Source: Oscillospiraceae bacterium (lineage in GTDB: Bacteria > Bacillota > Clostridia > Oscillospirales > Ruminococcaceae). From it: DNA of 64,000 bases. Location: contig JAGAWT010000022.1 of NCBI GenBank assembly GCA_018110985.1, forward strand, positions 1 to 64,000. The letters run 5' to 3'. The translations under genes were made by a program, and so were the position numbers. Of the stretch, positions 41,925 to 49,659 are shown piece by piece. The notes under the pieces were generated by a model, which was not told the origin of the DNA, searched no databases, and worked only from the letters and a program-made list of their open reading frames with translations. The number at the start of each line of letters is the position of its first letter. The first letter of the stretch is position 1.

Positions 41925-42395
41925 TCAGAACTCCCCCTTTGCCTTTTTAAGGGCTTTATCCAGTCTGCGGTTCTCCTCACGCTCCGCAGCAGCCGAAACT
42001 ATAACGCTCACCGTGCAGCTCACAAGAAAGCACACTGTAAACATCACCCATGCAGCAGGGTCGTTTACAGGGAACCACCCGAACAGTATCACAAATGCCA
42101 CTATCGACAGGAAAACGCTTGCAAACAATGCCGTTATCCTTGCCCAAAGGGGCATATCCTTTATCAGCGTGTCTGTCATGAACAACACACGCATACCCAC
42201 CGCTGTTATCACGGCAAGAAGGAACTGGAGACAGGTGGATACGCTCAGACCCTCTCCCGCAAGCGAGAAGATTGATGAATACCCCGCAGCATCATTTCCG
42301 AACAAAACACAAAAAATGTTCAGCAAAAGGATCGTTATCCCATACACTGTAAAAACCTGTTGAAAAAAAGCAAAAGCAGTAAATCTCTTGTCCAT
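41925..42395 (-). CDS. DUF3021 membrane protein
   Basis: A 156-aa membrane protein with four predicted helices (~12-32, 55-73, 85-105, 117-137) and a charged tail rich in Glu, Arg and Lys. It matches the DUF3021 family, whose members nearly always sit beside a LytTR regulator, as here, and probably regulate it, perhaps by holding it at the membrane. The tail overlaps the ATPase ribosome site, so expression is coupled. Confidence 0.78.
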   Translation of the reverse strand: MDKRFTAFAFFQQVFTVYGITILLLNIFCVLFGNDAAGYSSIFSLAGEGLSVSTCLQFLLAVITAVGMRVLFMTDTLIKDMPLWARITALFASVFLSIVAFVILFGWFPVNDPAAWVMFTVCFLVSCTVSVIVSAAAEREENRRLDKALKKAKGEF

Positions 42396-42396
42396 T

Positions 42397-42837
42397 TCAT
42401 CTTACCCCCAGCCGTTGTTTCAGCTCATCCGCATACTGGCGTGACACTATCATCTGTTCGCCGTTTTCAAGCGTCAGTCTCAGCTTTCTGTCAAATTCCG
42501 CCTTTATGGAGCGGATAAACCGCAGACGAACGAGACATGATCTGCTGATCCTCATGAAGCCTATGCCGCAAAGCCTTTCTTCCATTTCATAAAGCTTCAT
42601 TTTTGTTTCGTAGCACTCATCCGCCGTATACACAAATGTCCTGCGGTCCACCGACTCAATATACGCTATACTTGATATATCCAGAATGATGGATTCTTCG
42701 CCTTTTGTTACCGTAAGCCTGTTGTCCATCATCCTCAGTGCGGCTATAAGATCGTTTATCTCCGGAGTAAGAGCGGAACAGTTTATTGTGATCTCCGTCT
42801 CCGTGACGGACGGATCCGTATTTATGGAAATCTTCAC
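42397..42837 (-). CDS. LytTR-type DNA-binding regulator
   Basis: A 146-aa regulator consisting of a short N-terminal segment and one LytTR DNA-binding domain (~45-146: ILDISSIAYIESVDRRTFVYT, FMRISRSCLVRLRFIRSI). There is no receiver domain, so it is not a classical response regulator; activity is likely set by the DUF3021 partner one codon downstream. GTG start with GAGGGGTGA upstream. It heads the exporter cassette and probably controls its own promoter. Confidence 0.85.
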   Translation of the reverse strand: MKISINTDPSVTETEITINCSALTPEINDLIAALRMMDNRLTVTKGEESIILDISSIAYIESVDRRTFVYTADECYETKMKLYEMEERLCGIGFMRISRSCLVRLRFIRSIKAEFDRKLRLTLENGEQMIVSRQYADELKQRLGVR

Positions 42838-42858
42838 TGTATCACCCCTCTGTATGCC

Positions 42859-42887
42859 ATATTAACATATATCGCAGCATGATGCAA
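42859..42887 (-). promoter_or_regulatory. Promoter of the LytTR-exporter cassette
   Basis: On the minus strand TTGCAT (42887-42882) and TAATAT (42864-42859) with a 17-bp spacer, ending ~22 bp before the GTG. Confidence 0.6.
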
Positions 42888-43012
42888 GCGCTGTTGCGTA
42901 TCTTGCCGTTATCAGGTACCAAAATGCCGTTTTCCCGCCCCATCTGCTGAATACAATTCAAATCATTTGCATTTATTATGTCAGACAATCAAAAATGTTC
43001 AGAATTAAAGTA

Positions 43013-43041
43013 TGGACAACCGCTCAAAAGTGTGCTATTAT
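43013..43041 (+). promoter_or_regulatory. Promoter of the TetM-like GTPase-NYN gene
   Basis: TGGACA (43013-43018) and TATTAT (43036-43041) with a 17-bp spacer, giving a leader of about 36 nt. There is no long attenuator leader of the kind that controls true tet(M). Confidence 0.7.
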
Positions 43042-43083
43042 AGGTAAAGTTTAGATCACAGAAGAAGGAATGGGGCGGAACCC

Positions 43084-45582
43084 GTGAAAAAATCGGTTAT
43101 AGGCCTTTGTGCCCATGTAGACGCAGGAAAGACCACACTGGCAGAGGCACTGCTCTACCACACAGGTATGATAAGCTCCATGGGCAGGGTGGACAATAAA
43201 AATGCCTTTCTCGATACCACAGGCATTGAAAAGGAAAGAGGCATAACAGTCTTTTCTCATCAGGCTGTTATCAAAAATGACAAATACTACTTCACCCTGC
43301 TGGATACGCCCGGGCACTCCGACTTTCTGGTACAGGCGGAGCAGTGTTTTCGTGTGCTTGACTGTGCGATACTTCTCATATCCGCATCCGACGGGGTGCA
43401 GAGCCACACCCGCACCTTATGGAGAATGCTGAGGGAATACGATATACCTGTTTTCATCTTTGTAAACAAAACGGATATCATGTACAGGGAACGGGAAGAA
43501 ATCTTTGGCTCTCTCTGCGCTGAACTCTCTCCAAAAATAGCCGACTTTTCCGGAGATATATACGAATCGGCAGCAATGACCGATGAAGGGCTGCTTGAAC
43601 TGTATCTTGACGGCAAACTGGACGATCCTGCCGTAGAAGAAAGAATAAAGAAAAGAGAGCTTTTCCCGCTGTATTGGGGGAGCGCCCTGAAAGGCGAAGG
43701 AATTGACGGCTTCGTGGATATCCTCGAGCGTTTTGCCGTCCCCTGTCCCGAACGTGAGGATCTGGGAGCAAGGGTATTTAAAATAACCTCCGAAAACGGC
43801 AAAAGACTGACCCATTTCAAGGTGACGGGAGGGAGCATTTCCGTAAAGGATACGCTGAACGGGGAAAAGATAAACAATCTGTATGTTTATTCGGGCGCAG
43901 GCAGCAAGCAGGTAAACAGTGTATGCTGTGGAGAGGTCGCCGCAGCAGTTGGCCTTACAGTCGGGAGAGATGCTGTTTTCGGCTTTGAAAAAGAGGACAG
44001 CACCCAAAAGATAGTTCCTGTTATGAGGTTCTCCGTGACCTCCGACTGTGACCCTCATACTCTTGCGGACAGGCTGAAAGCCCTTGAGATACGGATACCC
44101 ACTCTTGATACACAGTTTTCGGGAGAAGTTACCGTAAGCGTTATGGGGGATATGGAGCTTGAGATCCTGAGTGAGCTTTACAGAAACGCCTTCGGAGCAG
44201 AGCTTTCCTTCGGAACGCCCCGCATCCGCTATATGGAGACCATATCCGGAGAGACAGTGGGAGTAGGGCACTACGAACCTCTCAGACATTATGCGGAGGT
44301 GGTGGTGAAGATCACAGAGGCCCCTGCGGGAAGCGGCATCATCTACGGCAGCGAATGTCCCGAAGACGTGCTTTCATCTTCAAGGCAGAGGGCAGTGCTC
44401 TCCGCACTGGAATCAAAGCTGCACAAGGGAGTTCTGACGGGCTCCCCGCTTACGGATGTGAGCATTACCCTCATGAACGGCAGGATGCACATAAAGCATA
44501 CGGTCGGCGGTGACTTCTTCAGGGCAGGGAGCAGAGCCGTGCGTCAGGGACTGATGAAGGCAAATAATGTGCTCCTGGAGCCCTATTACGATTTTCGGCT
44601 GTCTCTCCCCGGTGAAAACCTCGGACGTGCGCTCACAGACCTTGATAACATGGGGGCTGTGTGCGAAGCTCCCGAGATAGGCAGCACAGCCGTTATTGCC
44701 GGCTACGCTCCAGTCAGCAGGCTCATACACTATAAGACCGAAGTGAAAGCCTATACAAAGGGCGAAGGTGAGCTTGATTATGTTTTCAGGGGATACCTGC
44801 CCGCAAAGGATCCGGAAAGCATTATCGAAGGCATAGGATATGATCCTCTTGCAGACCTTGAAAACACACCGGACAGTGTTTTCTGCTCTCACGGTGCGGC
44901 CGTTTCAGTAAGATGGGACACTGTTGAGGAGCATATGCACACGAGCATAGGCAAAGAAGCATCCGAAGAACAGGAACAGGTCATCACTCCCTCACAGATA
45001 GCACGCTTTCGCACAAGGCTGTACAGTGATGAGGAGCTGATGGAGGTCTTTGAGCGCACCTACGGGAAGATACAGCGCCCCGAAAGGCAGGCCATGAGGC
45101 GTGAGAAGGACGTGACCCGGAGCTCAAAGCCGCATCCGGCTCCTGACGGTCCGGATTATCTGCTTGTGGACGGATACAATATCATATTTGCGTGGGACGA
45201 GCTGAAGGAACTGGCGAAAACATCCCTTGACCATGCACGCAAAAGGCTGGAGGATATCCTTGCTAATTTTGCGGGGTTCAGAGAATGTGAGGTCATACTT
45301 GTTTTTGATGCCTACAAGGTAAAGGGGCAGACAAGAGAGACAGAAAAAAGGGGCAGGGTCAGCACTGTTTTTACTAAAGAGGCGGAAACAGCGGATATGT
45401 ACATAGAACGCACCACCCGTGAGATAAAAAAGGCACGGCGCATTCGTGTTGCCACGTCGGACTACGCAGAACAGCTCATCATTTTGGGAAACGGTGCGCT
45501 GAGAGTATCGGCAAATGAGTTTCTTGAGGAAGTCAGAAGCGTGGAAAGAGCCATTTCAAAGCTGATAGAAGAAATGAAATAG
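43084..45582 (+). CDS. TetM-like ribosomal GTPase fused to a NYN ribonuclease domain
   Basis: An 832-aa fusion. Residues 1-~640 match ribosomal protection proteins, EF-G paralogues: G1 AHVDAGKTT, G2 region GIEKERGITV, G3 DTPGHSDF, G4 NKTD, and EF-G-like domains II-V. After a short basic/Pro linker, residues ~690-825 form a NYN (YacP/Rae1) domain with LLVDGYNIIF, LVFDAY, ETADMYIER and VATSDYAEQ; the likely metal-binding acids are Asp696, Asp742, Asp771 and Asp793. Rae1 cuts mRNA in the ribosomal A site, so the fusion may bring the nuclease to stalled ribosomes. It may not give tetracycline resistance. GTG start with GGGCGGAA upstream. Confidence 0.85.
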   Translation: MKKSVIGLCAHVDAGKTTLAEALLYHTGMISSMGRVDNKNAFLDTTGIEKERGITVFSHQAVIKNDKYYFTLLDTPGHSDFLVQAEQCFRVLDCAILLISASDGVQSHTRTLWRMLREYDIPVFIFVNKTDIMYREREEIFGSLCAELSPKIADFSGDIYESAAMTDEGLLELYLDGKLDDPAVEERIKKRELFPLYWGSALKGEGIDGFVDILERFAVPCPEREDLGARVFKITSENGKRLTHFKVTGGSISVKDTLNGEKINNLYVYSGAGSKQVNSVCCGEVAAAVGLTVGRDAVFGFEKEDSTQKIVPVMRFSVTSDCDPHTLADRLKALEIRIPTLDTQFSGEVTVSVMGDMELEILSELYRNAFGAELSFGTPRIRYMETISGETVGVGHYEPLRHYAEVVVKITEAPAGSGIIYGSECPEDVLSSSRQRAVLSALESKLHKGVLTGSPLTDVSITLMNGRMHIKHTVGGDFFRAGSRAVRQGLMKANNVLLEPYYDFRLSLPGENLGRALTDLDNMGAVCEAPEIGSTAVIAGYAPVSRLIHYKTEVKAYTKGEGELDYVFRGYLPAKDPESIIEGIGYDPLADLENTPDSVFCSHGAAVSVRWDTVEEHMHTSIGKEASEEQEQVITPSQIARFRTRLYSDEELMEVFERTYGKIQRPERQAMRREKDVTRSSKPHPAPDGPDYLLVDGYNIIFAWDELKELAKTSLDHARKRLEDILANFAGFRECEVILVFDAYKVKGQTRETEKRGRVSTVFTKEAETADMYIERTTREIKKARRIRVATSDYAEQLIILGNGALRVSANEFLEEVRSVERAISKLIEEMK

Positions 45583-45607
45583 GGTGCGGCAGGTCACATA
45601 TCCCCTA

Positions 45608-45712
45608 ATACTGATTTCTGACCGATGTATAGACAAGAAACAAGCCGCAAATGCTTGGATATAAGGGATTTGAGGCTTGGAGATCGTCTATACATCGAGG
45701 AAGAACCAGTAT
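45608..45712 (+). repeat. Dispersed palindromic repeat, copy 5
   Basis: Full 105-bp forward copy, differing from copy 2 at only a handful of positions (ATTTCTGACC at the left, AAGAACCAGTAT at the right). It lies between the GTPase-NYN gene and the TtcA-like gene and forms an inverted pair with copy 6 around the latter. Confidence 0.93.
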
Positions 45713-45754
45713 AAGACCTTGCAGAAGATAAATACTGACAGAAGCGGAGATCAT

Positions 45755-46861
45755 ATGGAAGAAGAAATAAGATTTGAAGAAATTCCCGCAGGCGCTGTAC
45801 TTGCGGATATAAGAGATAAGTATTCCTTTTCCTTCGGCAATGTGGAGGGCTCGGTAAATGTCCCGGAGGAGGATCTGGACAAGTGGGCATCCGAACTTCC
45901 CGCAGGCACCGACATAGTGCTTATATGCCGTTCGGGTGTTATAAGCAAGGATGCAGCACTGCGTCTGCGTTCAAAGGGGATAAGTGCATCCAGCCTGTGC
46001 GGCGGCTATGTCTCATGGCTTGCAGACAGCCTTTCCTCACGGGATACTCTTTCGGAGGAGGTGCTCAGATCCCTGAGAAAGACCTATGCCTACGACATCA
46101 TGAGCAAGACAAAGCAGGCGATAAAAGAATACGATATGCTTCGCCCCGGAGACAGGGTAGGCATTTGTATTTCAGGCGGGAAGGATTCCATGCTCCTTGC
46201 CCTTGTTTTCAAGGAGCTGCACCTTCACGGCAATATCCCCTTTGAACCTGTGTATATGGTGATGGATCCGGGCTACAGCAGAGAAACACGGCAGCAGATA
46301 GAGGAAAACCTGCGCATACTGGACATACCCGCAGTTATATTCAACACCAATATATTCACTGCCGTGGAAAATGAAAAAAGCCCCTGTACACTGTGTGCAA
46401 AGCTGAGAAGAGGAGCCCTCTACGATCACGCAAAGCAGCTTGGATGCAACAAGATCGCACTGGGTCACCACTTTGACGATGTTATAGAGACCACCCTTAT
46501 GGGAATGCTTTTCGGAGGACAGATGCAGTGCATGATGCCCCGTCTCAAAGCCGCTCATTTCGAGGATATGGAGCTTATCCGCCCCATGTACCTTGTGCGT
46601 GAAGCAGATATCATCCGTTTCAAGAATTACCACAAGCTGCATTTTATACAGTGTGCCTGCCATTTTACAGACACCTGTTCCTCCTGTGACGAACATTCCG
46701 GCTCAAAAAGGAAATACATTAAGGAGCTCATAGCTGAACTGAAAAAGGAAAACCCCCAGATAGAGATGAACATCTACCGCAGCTCCTGCAAGGTAAACCT
46801 TGCCACCCTCATTTCCTACAAGGATCTTGACGGAAAGATACGCAGCGTTCTTGACACCTGA
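45755..46861 (+). CDS. Rhodanese-TtcA-like PP-loop sulfurtransferase fusion
   Basis: A 368-aa protein joining two sulfur-transfer modules. Residues ~5-90 are a rhodanese domain with active Cys58 in LICRSGV. Residues ~105-368 are a TtcA-type PP-loop ATPase: SGGKDSM at 140-146, the CTLCAKLRRG CxxC pair, LGHHFDDVIETTLMGM, and a later Cys-rich part (CACHFTDTCSSCDEHSG). TtcA enzymes thiolate cytidine 32 of tRNA using an Fe-S cluster; here the rhodanese could deliver the sulfur. The final Cys near KVNLATLI is extra. ATG 45755 follows GCGGAGA. Confidence 0.83.
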   Translation: MEEEIRFEEIPAGAVLADIRDKYSFSFGNVEGSVNVPEEDLDKWASELPAGTDIVLICRSGVISKDAALRLRSKGISASSLCGGYVSWLADSLSSRDTLSEEVLRSLRKTYAYDIMSKTKQAIKEYDMLRPGDRVGICISGGKDSMLLALVFKELHLHGNIPFEPVYMVMDPGYSRETRQQIEENLRILDIPAVIFNTNIFTAVENEKSPCTLCAKLRRGALYDHAKQLGCNKIALGHHFDDVIETTLMGMLFGGQMQCMMPRLKAAHFEDMELIRPMYLVREADIIRFKNYHKLHFIQCACHFTDTCSSCDEHSGSKRKYIKELIAELKKENPQIEMNIYRSSCKVNLATLISYKDLDGKIRSVLDT

Positions 46862-46976
46862 TGTATACTGTCAGCTTATATCATCTTTCCCCATTACACT
46901 GTATACTGATTCAGCCTTTTCCATGCCGCAGGGCTCATTTATGAAGATGTGTGCCATAGCATTTCGGGGCAGTATA

Positions 46977-47081
46977 ATACTGATCCTTCCTCGATGTATA
47001 GACGATCTCCAAGCCTCAGATCCCTTATATTAAAGCATTTGCGGCTTGTTTCTTGTCTATACATCGGTCAGAGATCAGTAT
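46977..47081 (-). repeat. Dispersed palindromic repeat, copy 6
   Basis: Full 105-bp reverse copy; its reverse complement matches copy 2 at nearly all positions, with a TTTAATATAAG variant at the centre. It lies 115 bp after the TtcA-like stop and directly before a terminator hairpin. Confidence 0.93.
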
Positions 47082-47084
47082 AAA

Positions 47085-47120
47085 AAAGCAGGACACCATT
47101 TTGTCCTGCTTTTCTTTTTT
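47085..47120. terminator. Bidirectional terminator
   Basis: AAAGCAGGAC (47085-47094) and GTCCTGCTTT (47103-47112) form a perfect 10-bp stem, with TCTTTTTT on the plus strand and TTTTTTATA on the minus strand, between the convergent TtcA-like and lipoprotein genes. Confidence 0.88.
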
Positions 47121-47137
47121 CAACAGTGTAATAAAAC

Positions 47138-48190
47138 TCAGCTGTTCCCCTCTCCGAAGGTCACCTTTACAAACTTGTACCTTCCCGCCAGTTCACCGTA
47201 GAATTCAGGGATATCTGCTTTATCTTCCGGGAAAGTGACAGTGTAGGCATCTGTGTTTGCCTCTTCAAGGGCGGTGAAGTTTTCGATAAACCCATCATAG
47301 CCTGCGGGCTGCAGCTTCTTCACGGTCTCAATAACAGATTTGTATGTAAGATCGCTGAGGTCTCCGTACTCCGCAAAGGTGATCTCAACACTGTTCCTGT
47401 TTCCGAGGGAGAACATATTCACCTTTCCGCAGCTTATATAGTGGTTGATGTCGTCGTCCCCAAGAGGCTCAATGTCGGAAAGCGCCTTTTCATCTATATA
47501 AACGCCGTCCAGCACGGAAAAATCATAATCCTTTCCCGTGTACAGCTTCATCTCCGAAGAGCCGTCATCATTCATTTTAACGGAATAATACTGCCCCTCG
47601 TCCCCGGAGAATGTCAGGTAGGAAACATAAGCCCTGTAAAGGTCCTTGTCTATACCCAGCGTGTCGCAGAGCGCATAGCCTATGTAGGTGGACATAACAG
47701 CACCCATATAATCATTTTCAGGGAAGGATGCGGTTATATAGTCACCGTCATGGATAAATTCCCATCTGCCGTTTATATATTCACCCTCAGCCGCAACAGT
47801 AATGGTGCTGTCATTCAGTTCCTCACTGTAAACCGTGTAGGTATCGCTTTGCCTGAGCTGCTCCATATCCCCGCCTTCGGCATTCAGGGCATTGAAAACA
47901 CCCAGCATAAGCTCATCGCTTGAAGATTTTATCACAGGCTCGCTCTGCTCCGCACCGCTTTCCTGCGGCTGTGTTTCCTCTTCGGTGACCTCTTCCGTCT
48001 CGGTCTCACCTGTCTCCTCTGCAGTCTCTGCGGTAGTCTGTGCCTCCGTTTCTTCGGACGTTACCGCAGTTTCCGCCGCCGAAGCAGCAGCCTCCGTCAC
48101 GTTTTCCTCACCCTTGCTGCCGCCGCAGGCTGAAAGGCCGCAAAGCATGGCTGCCATTGCAATAACAGCAAATATCCTGTTTTTGTTCAT
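47138..48190 (-). CDS. Lipoprotein of unknown function
   Basis: A 350-aa predicted lipoprotein. Signal peptide MNKNRIFAVIAMAAML ends in lipobox LSAC (Cys21). Residues ~30-85 are an extreme Glu/Thr/Ala linker, followed by a ~260-residue globular part with no motif I recognise, made of alternating beta strands and acidic loops (GEYINGRWEFIHDGDYITASF, NDDGSSEMKLYTG). ATG 48190 has GGAGGGA upstream; the longer frame has no ribosome site. Transcribed alone toward the terminator shared with the TtcA-like gene. Confidence 0.7.
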   Translation of the reverse strand: MNKNRIFAVIAMAAMLCGLSACGGSKGEENVTEAAASAAETAVTSEETEAQTTAETAEETGETETEEVTEEETQPQESGAEQSEPVIKSSSDELMLGVFNALNAEGGDMEQLRQSDTYTVYSEELNDSTITVAAEGEYINGRWEFIHDGDYITASFPENDYMGAVMSTYIGYALCDTLGIDKDLYRAYVSYLTFSGDEGQYYSVKMNDDGSSEMKLYTGKDYDFSVLDGVYIDEKALSDIEPLGDDDINHYISCGKVNMFSLGNRNSVEITFAEYGDLSDLTYKSVIETVKKLQPAGYDGFIENFTALEEANTDAYTVTFPEDKADIPEFYGELAGRYKFVKVTFGEGNS

Positions 48191-48339
48191 AAAGTCCCTC
48201 CGTATGACCGACTTCTCTGAAAAGTATTCTCTATCTGTATCAGACATTCTCAATAGTAGATTATACAGCAAGGCACTCTAAAAATCAATACCCATATTTC
48301 AACAAAAAGCTCCTTTGGCACAGCCTTGTTATTGTTAAA

Positions 48340-48474
48340 AAGAAAAGGCAGGCCTACACCCATAACGACATCATCAGCCGTACAAAGACATGCAAAAACA
48401 AGGTCTTATGGTTTTTGCGGTGTCCTAAAACAGCATGACATATCGTTAGTATGTATTTGCCTGCCTTTTCTTTG
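48340..48474. ncRNA. 135-bp long-hairpin element, possible RNA
   Basis: AAAGAAAAGGCAGGC (48340-48354) and GCCTGCCTTTTCTTT (48460-48474) are perfect 15-bp inverted arms. Inside, CATAACGA pairs with TCGTTAGTATG in part, and GACATGCAAAAAC pairs with GTTTTTGCGGTGTC near the apex, so nearly the whole element folds into one rod. Read on the minus strand the right arm ends in CTTTTCTTTTTAA, like a terminator, and the element lies 58 bp after the Gfo/Idh/MocA gene. A stable small RNA or an unusual terminator are both possible. No promoter is obvious. Confidence 0.5.
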
Positions 48475-48532
48475 AGAAGTTTACCAATGCACTTTCCAGC
48501 GCTCTAACAGCTTTTCTGTGTCTTCCGTGACC

Positions 48533-49654
48533 TTACTTTTTCTCTTTACTGACCTTTTCTTCCGCACACAGCTTTGAAAGGTGTTCCTCGAACGCCTTTT
48601 CATCAAAGGGGAGGTCGATCGTGCTGCCCGTCCATGCAGAAAGATATGCGGCATTTGATATAGTAAGGGAACGCAGTCCCTCTTCGCCCCTTGCGATAAG
48701 CTCAGCACCATCCAGTATACAGTCTGCAAAATTATTGAGCAGCAGCGGATGTCCGTCCGGTTCCTCCGCAGTAAATTCTTCGTAATCGCACTCCGGCCAT
48801 ACAAAGCCGTCCTTGCAGGTAAAGCAGGTAGTGCGCTCATCCTCCTTCAGTCTCCAGAAGCACAGTTTCCCGTGTTCCAGCACCAGCTTTCCCTTTGTGC
48901 CGGAGATCTCCAGCCTGTTGGTGCCGGGAGCCTCACCGGTGGTGGTGATGAATGTGGCAGTGGCGCCGTTCTCATATTCACCGAATATGGTAACATCATC
49001 CTCCACTCCGATGTTATGATACTTTCCGAAGGAGCAGAATGCCTTTATGCTCTTTGGCATACCGAATATCCACTGCCAGAGATCCAGGTTGTGAGGCGCC
49101 TGATTCAGGAGCACGCCGCCGCCCTCACCGTTCCATGTGGCACGCCAGCTTCCTGAATCATAATATGCCTGTGTCCTGTACCAGTTGGTGACGATCCAAA
49201 CCAGCCTTTTCGTATCACCGAGCCCGCCGGAGGAGACTATCTCCCTTGCCTTTGCGTATATGGGGTTGGTGCGCTGATTGAACATTATGGCAAATTTCAC
49301 GCCTGACTTTTCGGCTGCCTCATTCATTTCCCGCACCTGTCTTGTGTACACACCCGCAGGCTTTTCCGTCATAACGTGTATCCCTCTTTTGAAGCACTCT
49401 ATGGCGAGTTTCGGATGATCGTAGTGAGGAACGGCAATAAGTGCCGCATCTGCAAGACCACTGTCAAGCATTTCCTCCGCAGTTGAAAATCCCTTTGCAG
49501 AAGGCAGCTTATCCACTGCACGCTGCAGCTTTTGGGCATCTATGTCCGCAAAGGCGGTGACCTCTATGCGGGGACACTCCCCCTTCAATATGCTGTGAAG
49601 GTGGCCGCTGCCCATATTTCCCATCCCGATAATGCCAAGTCTCAGCTTATCCAT
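48533..49654 (-). CDS. Gfo/Idh/MocA-family oxidoreductase
   Basis: A 373-aa NAD(P)-dependent sugar or inositol dehydrogenase. N-terminal Rossmann motif GIIGMGNMGSGHL, the EKPAG segment with the conserved Lys near residue 98, and the C-terminal alpha/beta domain with GGGVLLNQAPHNLDLWQWIFG (catalytic Asp and His). It works with the TIM-barrel isomerase encoded just upstream, 5 bp apart, probably on a modified sugar or inositol. Divergent AraC-type regulator nearby. The substrate is unknown. Confidence 0.87.
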   Translation of the reverse strand: MDKLRLGIIGMGNMGSGHLHSILKGECPRIEVTAFADIDAQKLQRAVDKLPSAKGFSTAEEMLDSGLADAALIAVPHYDHPKLAIECFKRGIHVMTEKPAGVYTRQVREMNEAAEKSGVKFAIMFNQRTNPIYAKAREIVSSGGLGDTKRLVWIVTNWYRTQAYYDSGSWRATWNGEGGGVLLNQAPHNLDLWQWIFGMPKSIKAFCSFGKYHNIGVEDDVTIFGEYENGATATFITTTGEAPGTNRLEISGTKGKLVLEHGKLCFWRLKEDERTTCFTCKDGFVWPECDYEEFTAEEPDGHPLLLNNFADCILDGAELIARGEEGLRSLTISNAAYLSAWTGSTIDLPFDEKAFEEHLSKLCAEEKVSKEKK

Positions 49655-49659
49655 CCTTT

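Noticed and set aside
43084-45582. Classical tetracycline resistance gene on a conjugative transposon
   Set aside because: It has an extra NYN domain, no tet(M)-type attenuator leader and no Tn916-like neighbours; base composition matches the surrounding genes.
6466-47081. IS element with transposase as source of the 105-bp repeats
   Set aside because: No transposase-like protein was found in any frame of the window; the source, if any, must lie elsewhere.
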